64,000 nt of DNA from assembly GCA_016213785.1 (NCBI GenBank), contig JACQZQ010000121.1, positions 1 to 64,000 on the forward strand, in the 5' to 3' direction. Each line of letters starts with the position of its first letter. Position 1 is the stretch's first letter. The notes below the pieces were generated by a model that saw nothing but the letters and a program-made list of their open reading frames with translations, was not told the origin of the DNA and ran no database searches. This document shows positions 17,846-26,501 of this stretch, piece by piece. The DNA comes from Acidobacteriota bacterium. Lineage in GTDB: Bacteria; Acidobacteriota; Blastocatellia; Chloracidobacteriales; JADJPF01. Position numbers and translations under genes: made by a program.

Positions 17846-19249
17846 CTAAAATCTAATATTATAAGTTTTAATTTTACTATTTAAGGTAGTAGCATTTAAG
17901 CCTAAGAGTTTAGCAGCACGGCTTTGATGGCCTCCTGTATATTCTAGGGCTTGTTTAATTAATGAGACTTCAAAACGGGCAACCTCATCATAAAAAGAGA
18001 CTCCATGCACCATATCAAATTGCCCAAAAAAGCCCCGTCCCCCATTATTAGCAAGAGAGAGTTGAGGGTTAAGAATTTCTGGCCTAAGACATTCTAGCTC
18101 TAAAATAGTCCCTCTAGATAAAACTACGGCTCTTTCAATAGCATGTTCTAATTCTCTAACATTACCAGGCCAATAATAAGCTTCTAGTGCGGCTAAAACT
18201 TCAGGTTTAATTTCTTCATTAAGATTTCTTTGATTTTCCTTATTATATTTATTAATAAAGTATTGTGCTAAAGGTAAAACATCCTCTGTACGTTCACGTA
18301 GAGGAGGAAGGTCTATAGAAATAACATTTAGCCGATAATAAAGATCTTCACGAAAACGGCCATCAGCCACAGCTTGACGTAAATCTATATTGGTTGCAGC
18401 TATAATACGTATATCTACTTTACGTGTATGAGTGTCACCTAAAGGAATAAATTCCTTTTCTTGGATTACTCTTAAGAGTTTAGACTGGATTTCTAAAGAG
18501 ATATTGCCTATTTCATCTAAAAAAATAGAGCCTCCATCAGCAACATCAAAGAGTCCCTTTTTAGCTGCAACAGCGCCAGTAAAAGCACCTCGGACATGTC
18601 CAAAAAGTTCTGACTCTAATAATTCGCTAGGAATATTACCAGAGTTTACAGTAACAAACTGACCATGTTCTGCTCTTGGGCTTGCAAAATGAATTGCACG
18701 GGCTACTAGTTCTTTACCTGTTCCAGATTCGCCTTGAACAAGTACAGTAGTTCGAGCAGGAGCAACAAGTTCAATTTGTTCTAAAACTGACTGCATTTTT
18801 TTGCTACGAGCAATAATTTCGCTTTTTTGAGAAGTACGTTTTAGGGTTTTCTTTAATTCTCGTCGCTCTTCATCTTTTCGCCTACGAGCAATGCCACTAG
18901 CAACAGTTCGTAATATATGCTCGTTATCAAAAGGTTTACGAATACAACTAAAAGCACCTTGTTGCCAAGCGCTTACAGCAGTTTCAAAAGTAGCATAAGC
19001 AGTAATCATTATTACTACAGCTTCTGCATCAGTTTTTAGTAAAGCCTCTAGAGTTTTTATTCCCCCCATTCCAGGCATAGAAACGTCTAAAAGCACTGTG
19101 TCATAAGGTTTTTGTTGATAGCGTTCTAGCCCTTCCTCCCCAGTTTTTGCTAAATCTATGCGATAGCCTTCTTGGAAAAGAAGACTCTCTAGCACATCTC
19201 GCATAATTTCTTCATCATCAATAACTAAGATATTACCTTTTTTTGCCAT
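17846..19249 (-). CDS. NtrC-type sigma-54-dependent response regulator
   Basis: Three domains in 467 residues. A receiver has acidic pocket Asp11/Asp12, phosphoacceptor Asp55 in TVLLDVSMPGMGG and a conserved Lys. The AAA+ domain has Walker A GESGTGKE and the GAFTGA loop that contacts sigma-54. A Fis-type helix-turn-helix lies at the C-terminus (HQSRAAKLLGLNATTLNSKI). It activates transcription from sigma-54 promoters; the histidine kinase partner is not in this window. Only 21 bases separate it from the upstream VWA gene and 32 from the downstream CII-like gene, implying one operon. I found no confident -24/-12 promoter. Confidence 0.94.
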   Translation of the reverse strand: MAKKGNILVIDDEEIMRDVLESLLFQEGYRIDLAKTGEEGLERYQQKPYDTVLLDVSMPGMGGIKTLEALLKTDAEAVVIMITAYATFETAVSAWQQGAFSCIRKPFDNEHILRTVASGIARRRKDEERRELKKTLKRTSQKSEIIARSKKMQSVLEQIELVAPARTTVLVQGESGTGKELVARAIHFASPRAEHGQFVTVNSGNIPSELLESELFGHVRGAFTGAVAAKKGLFDVADGGSIFLDEIGNISLEIQSKLLRVIQEKEFIPLGDTHTRKVDIRIIAATNIDLRQAVADGRFREDLYYRLNVISIDLPPLRERTEDVLPLAQYFINKYNKENQRNLNEEIKPEVLAALEAYYWPGNVRELEHAIERAVVLSRGTILELECLRPEILNPQLSLANNGGRGFFGQFDMVHGVSFYDEVARFEVSLIKQALEYTGGHQSRAAKLLGLNATTLNSKIKTYNIRF

Positions 19250-19270
19250 AATTTATTTCCAACATATTAA

Positions 19271-20236
19271 CTAAAAGTTATTTTCCTTCATTCTTTTTTT
19301 AGCAAAATACCCTGTTCTTGTTCTAATAGTATATTTGCTTTTTTTATCTGTTAATTTAACTTCTAAGCTATGAAAACGCCCATCATTGGCATCTTTTGGC
19401 TCATAGCCTATTGTGTATTGAGTTCTTAAGTCTATACAAATCCTATCTAAAATAGGGAAAATTTCTGTCATTGAAGTAGGAAAAAAAGTTTCGCCTCCTG
19501 ATTCTTGGGCTATTTTTTCAAGTAACTTTTTAGCTTTAGGTAAAGTGTAGTCTATAAACTTACCATCAGGAGTAGTAAAACCTTCTGGAAAACCTAATAA
19601 ATAGACTTGAGCATTAGAAGCTCTTAACTCATTAATTAGTTTATCTCTATCAATTGAACTACTACGATCATCACCATCAGACATTATAACTAAGGCTTTA
19701 CGACGGTTCTTAGCTTTTATTTGAGCATATTCTGTAGCATCTAAAATCCCATCTAATAAGGCAGTTCCACCGCCGGGGGTAAATTTATTTAAGGCTTTTG
19801 TAGCGCTTAAAAAATCTTCTGTAAAGGGCTGGATTAGCTCAATATTTTGAGCATCCTTCATACTTATAATAAAAACTTCATCGCCCTTTTTACAGCGATT
19901 AAGCATTTCTTTAGCAGCATTTACAACCATAGGAAGCTTAAAACGCATAGAGCCTGAGGTGTCTATAACAAGACCAAAGCTTATTGGCACACTTTCTTGA
20001 GTAAAAACTTCTATTTTTTGCTCTACTTTATCCTCATAAACTTTTAAGCTTTCGGCCTTTAACCCAGAAACAAAATTCCCATTTTTATCTAACACAGTTA
20101 AATCTAAAACTACTAAATTAGTATCTAGCGGTATTACTAAATCATCTGTTTTGCCATTATTGATTGGGTCTTGGGCAAATAGAGTACTAATAAGCAAAAA
20201 AATTATTAAGCTTATAGATAGGGAAATTTTTCTCAT
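19271..20236 (-). CDS. Secreted VWA-domain protein of the Acidobacteria-specific type
   Basis: An exported protein with signal peptide (MRKISLSISLIIFLLISTLFAQ), a short N-terminal beta domain with VLDLTVLDKNGNFVSGL and a von Willebrand A domain with metal-site motif DTSGS, ending in a TQYTIGYEP/RTGYF-type tail. This combination matches the VWFA-related acidobacterial family, a lineage marker whose function is unknown. I start at ATG 20236 (321 residues) because the signal peptide begins there; an earlier in-frame start at 20308 would add 24 non-signal residues. It heads the operon with the sigma-54 regulator. Confidence 0.85.
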   Translation of the reverse strand: MRKISLSISLIIFLLISTLFAQDPINNGKTDDLVIPLDTNLVVLDLTVLDKNGNFVSGLKAESLKVYEDKVEQKIEVFTQESVPISFGLVIDTSGSMRFKLPMVVNAAKEMLNRCKKGDEVFIISMKDAQNIELIQPFTEDFLSATKALNKFTPGGGTALLDGILDATEYAQIKAKNRRKALVIMSDGDDRSSSIDRDKLINELRASNAQVYLLGFPEGFTTPDGKFIDYTLPKAKKLLEKIAQESGGETFFPTSMTEIFPILDRICIDLRTQYTIGYEPKDANDGRFHSLEVKLTDKKSKYTIRTRTGYFAKKRMKENNF

Positions 20237-20362
20237 TTTATTTGGCTCTAAAAAAAGGTTTTTCCTATTGTGGCGTAAAGCTCCCATTAGTGGCAAGGAA
20301 TAAAGCATATAATATTAGGAAAATAGATAGTAGCTTAAGAAATATTTTTTTCTTATAAAATG

Positions 20363-20390
20363 TAAAACCCCTGCCAAAACAGGGGTTTTA
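20363..20390 (-). terminator. Intrinsic terminator after the beta-propeller gene
   Basis: TAAAACCCCTG (20363-20373) and CAGGGGTTTTA (20380-20390) form an 11-bp stem with a six-base loop, ending in a short T tract on the minus strand. It lies 33 bases beyond the stop codon of the upstream minus-strand gene. Confidence 0.75.
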
Positions 20391-20422
20391 AGAGTTTTTA
20401 AGAGTTAAGGTTAAAAACATTA

Positions 20423-22333
20423 CTATTGAACTACAGTTAAAAACATTTCTGCGCTATGCATAAGCCCATTGTCCGTTGTTGCAGCAAATATAATCCTATG
20501 TCTACCAAGAGGCGTTTTAACCCTAGTTTTTAGGTTAAAATCAACCATTGCTGCTGAAGTTGAAACATTAGGAGGACTAACCTTTATTTTTAAGCCTTTA
20601 GTATCAACAACCCAAACTGTTACATCATCGCTAAAATCACCAAGACGCTCAATTCCAACCATTACTTTTGCGCTATCACCTCGTTTAATTACCATTGATG
20701 AAGGATGAATGCGTAAGTTAAACTCTTGCTGAGTTTTATTTATAGTAACTAAAGCTCCTGCAAAATGCATTTTATCTTGAGTTTTACCTATTACTTGTAT
20801 TAAGTATCTTCCTGTTTCTACGGCATTTGTAGCTATTATCCAGGCTTTGGTCTTTCCAGTTCCATTAATTGGGGTGGTAAAAAAGACTCTAAAATATTCT
20901 GGATTAGGACTTATAGTTAAATCTAAGTCTACAAAATCCGTAAACTTCCCTATACGATTAATATCTATTTCTATTTCAGCACTTTGACCTTTTTTAAGGC
21001 TAATAGTTTCAGGATTTAGAGTTAAACGAAAGTCTCTTAGAGGTATGCCACGTAAATCAATAACATAAGCATCTATACTAGCGGCATTTGCTATATTTTC
21101 ACGCCAATTGCTAGCAAATAAAACTCTATTAGCATTACGACTTAGCACAGCTTGAGGCTCAGCAAAAGCAATGCTACTAACTAGACTTGGGGTAGTAGGC
21201 GAAAACCTACGGCTACGATGATGAGCTAAACGCTCTACATCTTGGCTACCATCCATTTTTAGTAAAAATATTTCATCTTCAAATGGAAGCCAATTTTCTA
21301 GACTATCAGTAAGTCTAGATTCGCTATCATAAGTACTAACTAAACACCAACCAAATCTAGTTAGGTTACGAGTAGAAATATTTGTATAAAAGTCTTTGGA
21401 GTGTTCTAGAAGTATGGTTGAGTATCCATCAAACAAGCGGTATTTTTCAATAAATCGGCTATCGGTTTGGTTATCATAACGATCAACTATCATTACTTCA
21501 TCGCCATTAGCATCAATAGCTAGGTCACTGCTATCACCTTTACCTAAGAATTGTTGCCAAATTAAATTAAACCCTTTGTCATAAATATCCATACTGTTTA
21601 GAAAATCATCTCGCTCTGATTTGTAATTGACAACAATGTAATAACCATCTGGAGACATTGAAATCCAGTTAACATCATTAAACCTTGTTATTACAACTTT
21701 TTCACTAATTACTTGATCTGTCCAAATATCAAAAAGAACTAGTTTTTCATATTTAACTTTTTGAGCAATTGATTTACTACTATCAACTTGAAGTAGTGGA
21801 AACTCACCAATAAAAGCATAATAGCGGCCATCATTAGATAAATTTCCTCCACGAGAACTAGCAAAAGAATATTCTGAAAAAGAATGAATAAGTCTAACTT
21901 CATCAGTAATTACATTATATGAGTAAAGTGTATTAAGTGGGTTATAAATGACTGTAAAAGGGTCTGTTGGGTGCCAAAATATGTCTTCGCCTGATACACT
22001 ATTAAGGGCTTTTTTAAATTTATAAGTCTGTCCATCATAGAGTAAAGTTTTTCCTTCACCAGTATTTATTAACATTAGACTTTCATCTACATTCCAAGCT
22101 TGTCTTTTTGCGCTATTTGGAAAAGCTCCTTCTTTATTTCCAAGGCTAGTGTTTGTTATACGAACTAGGTTAGTATTAAATACTGGTTCTTTTATAATTT
22201 CTCCAACATTTGGTTTTGACATCTCAGGTTGTGGTATTAACCCGTGTCCACTAATAATTTGGGCAAGAGTAGCAGAGGGGAAAACTATAATCATAAAAAC
22301 AACTAATAGAATAGAAATTAATGCCCGTTTCAT
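20423..22333 (-). CDS. Secreted beta-propeller protein with two C-terminal Ig-like domains
   Basis: The 636-residue product begins with a signal peptide (ALISILLVVFMIIVFPSATLAQ). Residues about 40-420 hold repeated WD40/TolB-like blades such as SMSPDGYYIVVNYK and NLSNDGRYYAFIGEF. Two similar beta-sandwich domains follow, each starting with a RLTLNPETISLKKGQSAEI- or RIHPSSMVIKRGDSAKV-type strand, like bacterial NEW3/Ig-like domains. No catalytic motif was seen. GGAGG lies just upstream of the ATG. It is isolated by a terminator and a 329-base upstream gap. A role in extracytoplasmic binding is inference. Confidence 0.65.
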   Translation of the reverse strand: MKRALISILLVVFMIIVFPSATLAQIISGHGLIPQPEMSKPNVGEIIKEPVFNTNLVRITNTSLGNKEGAFPNSAKRQAWNVDESLMLINTGEGKTLLYDGQTYKFKKALNSVSGEDIFWHPTDPFTVIYNPLNTLYSYNVITDEVRLIHSFSEYSFASSRGGNLSNDGRYYAFIGEFPLLQVDSSKSIAQKVKYEKLVLFDIWTDQVISEKVVITRFNDVNWISMSPDGYYIVVNYKSERDDFLNSMDIYDKGFNLIWQQFLGKGDSSDLAIDANGDEVMIVDRYDNQTDSRFIEKYRLFDGYSTILLEHSKDFYTNISTRNLTRFGWCLVSTYDSESRLTDSLENWLPFEDEIFLLKMDGSQDVERLAHHRSRRFSPTTPSLVSSIAFAEPQAVLSRNANRVLFASNWRENIANAASIDAYVIDLRGIPLRDFRLTLNPETISLKKGQSAEIEIDINRIGKFTDFVDLDLTISPNPEYFRVFFTTPINGTGKTKAWIIATNAVETGRYLIQVIGKTQDKMHFAGALVTINKTQQEFNLRIHPSSMVIKRGDSAKVMVGIERLGDFSDDVTVWVVDTKGLKIKVSPPNVSTSAAMVDFNLKTRVKTPLGRHRIIFAATTDNGLMHSAEMFLTVVQ

Positions 22334-22662
22334 AACTGCCTCCTTTACCCTACTCTTAAGTAGTTTTTGTAGCTCTTTGTAGTTTTTTGTAGCTTTAGCA
22401 AAATTTATTATTTTGCCAGCTTTATTAGCGGTTAACGCAATATCTATTCCATTGTGTTTAGAGTTTCATAAAAATAGCCCAAGCCCATTATTTATAGTGA
22501 GTTGAAGATTATTTTATTAGAGACTAAATTTATTTTATTAAAAGCAGGTTGTTAAAAGGCTCTTATTTACTCTATTTTTACTCTATTTTTACTCTAGGGA
22601 CTTGGGGGAAATTCCGCTTAAGTTATAGAGAGGATTTATAAAGAGGATTTAGGGAAAAGACT
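22334..22662. other. Intergenic region with short tandem repeats
   Basis: This 329-base gap lies between holB and the beta-propeller gene, both on the minus strand. It contains three copies of an 11-base unit TTTTTACTCTA (about 22564-22596, the first incomplete) and a run of TTTGTAG repeats at 22361-22394 near the 5' end of the propeller gene. I see no ORF or RNA gene. Confidence 0.5.
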
Positions 22663-23643
22663 CTAAAGATTTAGAAAAATTTTCTCTAAGGCCATTTGTC
22701 TATTTATATTTCGTGGTAAATCACGTTCCAGCGCCATAAGACTATTAGATAGATTTATAAATAAATCTCTACTACTATGATTAACAAGAGTTACTAAATA
22801 ATCAGTAATATCAAAATTAATAATTTTCATATCAAGAGATATTTGTAAGTAAGATAAATCGCTAAGTAGTAAAAATAGTGTTTCTAAAAATAAGTCAAAT
22901 TCTTTACGCTCTTTACGTCCTAAACTTTCTGCTAGTTTTAAGAGTCTAGTTTTTTGACTTTTTTGTTTTACAATAGCTTCTAGAATTTCTAAAGAGTATT
23001 TGCGACGCTCTAAATACTCAGTAATATCAATGCTTAAGGCTTTTCCAATGCTGCCTTGAGCAAGATTAACTAGTAGGTTTTGTTCTTTTTCTGGTCTAGT
23101 ATAATTAGCATCCAAATAATTTTTTAATGTATTTGATGGTATTGGAGAAAAGGCTAATTTTATAGTACGAGATTGAATGGTAGGTAGTAGAGAATCTAGA
23201 CTAGAAGTAATTAAGATTATAATAGAAGTAGAGGGTGGTTCTTCTAGGGTTTTAAGTAGCGCATTAGCTGCTTGTTCTCGCATTCGTTCAGCATTTTCAA
23301 ATATATAAATGCGATAATTTCCTTCAAAAGGGCGATAATAGACTTCTTCTATTACTGAGCGGACTTGCTCGATTTTTATAAATTGTCCATCAGGGGTAAT
23401 AATACGAGTGTCAGCAAATTGTCCAGTTGTGATTCTTTGGCAATTAACACATTTATCACAGCTATTAAGCTCAGAGTCTAAGAGTTTACAGTTTAATGTT
23501 TTAGCAAACTCTAGAGCAAAAGTTTGTTTACCTACACCTCTTTGGCCTGTAAAAACTAGAGAATGTGGAATACGCTTTTGTCGAATTGCTTTTTGGATCC
23601 ACTCTTTAATTACTTGATTACCAACTAATTTAGCAAAAGACAT
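22663..23643 (-). CDS. holB: DNA polymerase III subunit delta'
   Basis: A clamp-loader AAA+ subunit of 326 residues. The N-terminal ATPase domain has a P-loop-like GQRGVGKQ and a zinc-binding Cys cluster (Cys52, Cys62, Cys65, Cys68), then NALLKTLEEPP and the SRT sensor (IQSRT), all typical of delta'/DnaX-type proteins. The C-terminal helical half is less conserved, as usual. Its start overlaps the end of tmk by 14 bases, the classic tmk-holB pairing, so the two are translationally coupled. Confidence 0.92.
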   Translation of the reverse strand: MSFAKLVGNQVIKEWIQKAIRQKRIPHSLVFTGQRGVGKQTFALEFAKTLNCKLLDSELNSCDKCVNCQRITTGQFADTRIITPDGQFIKIEQVRSVIEEVYYRPFEGNYRIYIFENAERMREQAANALLKTLEEPPSTSIIILITSSLDSLLPTIQSRTIKLAFSPIPSNTLKNYLDANYTRPEKEQNLLVNLAQGSIGKALSIDITEYLERRKYSLEILEAIVKQKSQKTRLLKLAESLGRKERKEFDLFLETLFLLLSDLSYLQISLDMKIINFDITDYLVTLVNHSSRDLFINLSNSLMALERDLPRNINRQMALEKIFLNL

Positions 23644-24295
23644 AATTATTTAAACTAGGGTATAAACTTTTAATCTTAGGAATTACTACCTGAGAAACTT
23701 GATAAAAAATTTCTTGAGAAGTTCCAAGTGCAGATATAGTTCTAAAACGATCAGGAAATTTTTCTGCTAAGGCTAAGTAAGCTTGTCTTACCCTTTGATG
23801 AAAATCTCTTTGTTCTTGTTCTAAACGGTCTTTGCTACGTAAAGAATTAGGGTTAGACATTCTTTTTTCAGCTTCTTCTACTGGAAGATCAAAAAGCAGG
23901 GTTAGGTCAGGAGCCAATCCATCAGTAGCAATTAAATTAAGTTGATTAATTAATTTTACTGGCAATTTACGACCATAAGCTTGATAAGCAATTGTTGCAT
24001 CAGTATAGCGATCGCAAAGAATAATTTCTCCTTTCTCTAAAGAGGGCTTTAATTCTTCAAAAACATGCTGAGCACGATCTGCTGCATAAAGTAATAGTTC
24101 GGTTTTTGAGGATAATTTATTGTGGGTTGGGTCTAAAATGATCTCTCGAATTTTATTGCCTACTAGGGTTCCGCCAGGTTCACGAGTTATTAGATGCGGG
24201 ATAGAATGGGCTGCTAGTAAAGCAGCCAACATTCCTAGCTGAGTAGTTTTGCCACAACCATCTATACCTTCAAAAGTAATAAATATTCCGGCCAT
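23630..24295 (-). CDS. tmk: Thymidylate kinase
   Basis: This enzyme phosphorylates dTMP to dTDP. The P-loop FEGIDGCGKTTQ lies near the N-terminus, followed by TREPGGT and CDRYTDATIAYQAYGR, all classic thymidylate kinase motifs. The length of 221 residues is normal. It lies between hfq (15-base gap upstream) and holB (overlapping downstream) in one minus-strand operon. Confidence 0.95.
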   Translation of the reverse strand: MAGIFITFEGIDGCGKTTQLGMLAALLAAHSIPHLITREPGGTLVGNKIREIILDPTHNKLSSKTELLLYAADRAQHVFEELKPSLEKGEIILCDRYTDATIAYQAYGRKLPVKLINQLNLIATDGLAPDLTLLFDLPVEEAEKRMSNPNSLRSKDRLEQEQRDFHQRVRQAYLALAEKFPDRFRTISALGTSQEIFYQVSQVVIPKIKSLYPSLNNYVFC

Positions 24296-24310
24296 TATTG
24301 GGGTAGTTTA

Positions 24311-24604
24311 TTATTTAGCTGGACTAGCAGTAGTAGTAGCTTGAGCAACTTCTTCTTTTGCTTCATCTTCATTTAGAGGTAATTTTGAGACTACTCCCTT
24401 AGGTAAAGCAACTGTTGAAATAGCATGTTTAAAGATCAATTGTTCTTGGCTTCCTCCATCCATAATTACACAATATTTATCAAAACCTTTAATTCTACCT
24501 GTTAACTTAATTCCACTCAGTAAGTAAATTGTTACTTGTAATCTTTCGCGACGTGATTGATTAAGAAAAGCATCTTGAAGATTGGGTAATACAGTTTTTT
24601 CCAT
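24311..24604 (-). CDS. hfq: RNA chaperone Hfq
   Basis: A 97-residue Sm-like protein that helps small RNAs pair with mRNAs. The Sm1 motif region (QDAFLNQSRRERLQVTIYLL, GIKLTGRIKGFDKYCVIM) and the Sm2-like LIFKHAISTV (Hfq consensus YKHAIST) are clear. The C-terminal tail is short and Ala/Thr-rich. The ATG overlaps the stop of a possible upstream 86-codon gene as TAATG, and AAGGGG serves as ribosome binding site. Its place ahead of tmk-holB, instead of the common miaA-hfq order, is less usual. Confidence 0.94.
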   Translation of the reverse strand: MEKTVLPNLQDAFLNQSRRERLQVTIYLLSGIKLTGRIKGFDKYCVIMDGGSQEQLIFKHAISTVALPKGVVSKLPLNEDEAKEEVAQATTTASPAK

Positions 24605-24864
24605 TATTTGTTCCCCTTAGGTTTATTTATTAGTTTATTTATTGGGAAATTTGACTTCACTCTAGAGCATCCGATAAATTCGGTTAAAGCTATCTCTAGA
24701 TCCACTGGGAAAACTAACACAAGCTCTAGGAAATAGGCAACTAATATAGACAGGATAATAGATGAGGATAAAGGCTTTTGAATCTTTAGTTTTAATTGTT
24801 TTTTAGTGATTTTTAATAAACTAAACGGTTCTACTTTATTGTTTAATAGAAAATTTTTAAGCAA
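24604..24864 (-). CDS. Possible small membrane protein coupled to hfq
   Basis: An 86-codon frame ends in a TAATG overlap with the hfq start, which would allow coupled translation. The product is Lys-rich at both ends with a hydrophobic stretch (SSIILSILVAYFLELVLVF, about residues 33-51). I recognise no family and no strong ribosome binding site. It may instead be untranslated hfq leader. Confidence 0.25.
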   Translation of the reverse strand: MLKNFLLNNKVEPFSLLKITKKQLKLKIQKPLSSSIILSILVAYFLELVLVFPVDLEIALTEFIGCSRVKSNFPINKLINKPKGNK

Positions 24865-24972
24865 AATACTAGGGTTTTTTAGTGATTATAAAAATATTTT
24901 TATGTTAGAATAAGCCAGTTTATAATCCAGCACTTACGCCTAATAAAGTTAATTATAGTTAGTGAGGAACTT

Positions 24973-25905
24973 ATGAGACGTTTCTTTGTGGCCTTATCAC
25001 TAGTTGTTTTGTTACCTTTAATAACAGAAGCTTACACTTTAGTTCTAAAAGATGGGCGACGTGTCGAAGTAAAAGAAAAATACCGTATTGTTAATGACAT
25101 TGGTGTTTTTACTTTACCAGAAGGTAATCGTTTCTCTGTTACATTAGATAAAATTAATATTTCTGCTACAGAGCTAGCAAATGGAGAAAATGAAGGCTCA
25201 TTTATAAAAAATGCTACAGAACCAACAAAAATAACAGATAAGTCTGTCCCAAGTGATAAACCAATTATAGACCAAGACCCTATAGCAGGTTCTCGCCCTA
25301 TAGCACGTAAGATTACTAATAGCGATTTTGAACGCTATAGAGTTCGCCGAGAAGAAATGCTTAAAGACTCTTCTAATAAAGCAAAAAATCAGCCCCAAGC
25401 TAATAACTCTAGCAATTCAACTAACACTAGTGAGAACTCATCCTCTACACCAGCTTTAACTCAAGCTGAGCGAGATGCTGCATTTTTAGCTGAATATCGT
25501 CAGAAAGAGAAAAACAAAGAAGAATATTGGCGTACCAGATCAAGAACACTACTAACAGAAATGAGAGTTCAAGAAGAACAAATTAATTCCCTTCAAGCTC
25601 AAATAGAAGATAGTAGACGTTTTCAACCTCCAGCCTCAACAGTCTCTGTTTATAATGCTCCTGCTCCCTATGTCTACCCCTCTCCAGGAGTTAGAATAGG
25701 AGGAATTCCTATTGGAATAGGTGGTGGATATCCTAATAGTGGAGGAAGCATAGTAGTAATTAATCAAGATCAAGGCAATAGAGGAAGAAGCTTACAAGAA
25801 CGACTAGTTGACATTAGATTAAAATATCAAGAAACAATAGTACGCTATCAAGAAATGTGTGAAGAGGCCCGTAGAGACGGCGCTCTACCAGGGTGGTTAC
25901 GTTAA
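24973..25905 (+). CDS. Secreted coiled-coil protein, function unknown
   Basis: A 310-residue protein with a signal peptide (RRFFVALSLVVLLPLITEA). A short beta segment follows (YTLVLKDGRRVEVKEKYRI), a module common at the N-terminus of acidobacterial exported proteins. A Ser/Asn-rich linker, a charged helical coiled-coil (about 160-215), a Gly/Pro-rich stretch and a second helix (RLVDIRLKYQETIVRYQEMCEEARRDG) end the protein. AGGAA lies before the ATG. The next gene follows 40 bases later and is also exported, so they may be co-transcribed. Confidence 0.6.
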   Translation: MRRFFVALSLVVLLPLITEAYTLVLKDGRRVEVKEKYRIVNDIGVFTLPEGNRFSVTLDKINISATELANGENEGSFIKNATEPTKITDKSVPSDKPIIDQDPIAGSRPIARKITNSDFERYRVRREEMLKDSSNKAKNQPQANNSSNSTNTSENSSSTPALTQAERDAAFLAEYRQKEKNKEEYWRTRSRTLLTEMRVQEEQINSLQAQIEDSRRFQPPASTVSVYNAPAPYVYPSPGVRIGGIPIGIGGGYPNSGGSIVVINQDQGNRGRSLQERLVDIRLKYQETIVRYQEMCEEARRDGALPGWLR

Positions 25906-25945
25906 AAATAAATTTTTTCTACTCGATTTAATTTAGGAGGAGCAA

Positions 25946-26482
25946 ATGAGATCGCGATTGCAGTTAATCCTAGGATGTTTACTTGTTTTAAGTCTTCAAT
26001 TTACAGTTTTTGCTCAAAAACCTAAACAGCTAACTAATGATGATTTCTCTTCACCCTCTACAACCGCTCCTAGTAATAAAGGAGAAGCACCAGAAGATAA
26101 ATTAAAATCTCTAATAATTTCCTTAGAACGCTCAGGATGTCTAGGCCCTTGTCCTGTTTATAAATTAACAATCTATGGTTCTGGCAAGGTTGTTTATAGA
26201 GGGGAAAAATTTGTTAAAGTAGTAGGGGAAAGAACTACAAACATAGAGAGAGAAAAAATTGAAAAGCTTATAGCAGATTTTGAAAAATCAAGCTACTTTA
26301 ATTTAGAAGATAAATATGAGGGCGGCCCAACAGATGCTACCTCAGTAGTAACTTCCATTACTCTTGGTAACAGAAAAAAAACCATAAATAATTACCATGC
26401 TTCTCCTAGCTCTCCAGCAATTCTTAGAGATTTAGAAAATAAAATAGACGCTATTGCCAATTCTGGACAATGGCTACAATAA
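25946..26482 (+). CDS. Secreted DUF6438-type protein
   Basis: The 178-residue product has a signal peptide (LQLILGCLLVLSLQFTVFAQ) and, from about residue 50, the pattern of DUF6438: ISLERSGCLGPCPVYKLTIY, GSGKVVYRGE and a C-terminal half with YEGGPTDATSVVTSI. The two Cys in CLGPC are conserved in the family and may form a disulfide or bind metal; the function is unknown. AGGAGG precedes the ATG at 25946. It ends 19 bases from the convergent glcF gene. Confidence 0.65.
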   Translation: MRSRLQLILGCLLVLSLQFTVFAQKPKQLTNDDFSSPSTTAPSNKGEAPEDKLKSLIISLERSGCLGPCPVYKLTIYGSGKVVYRGEKFVKVVGERTTNIEREKIEKLIADFEKSSYFNLEDKYEGGPTDATSVVTSITLGNRKKTINNYHASPSSPAILRDLENKIDAIANSGQWLQ

Positions 26483-26501
26483 CATAATATATTATAATTA
26501 C

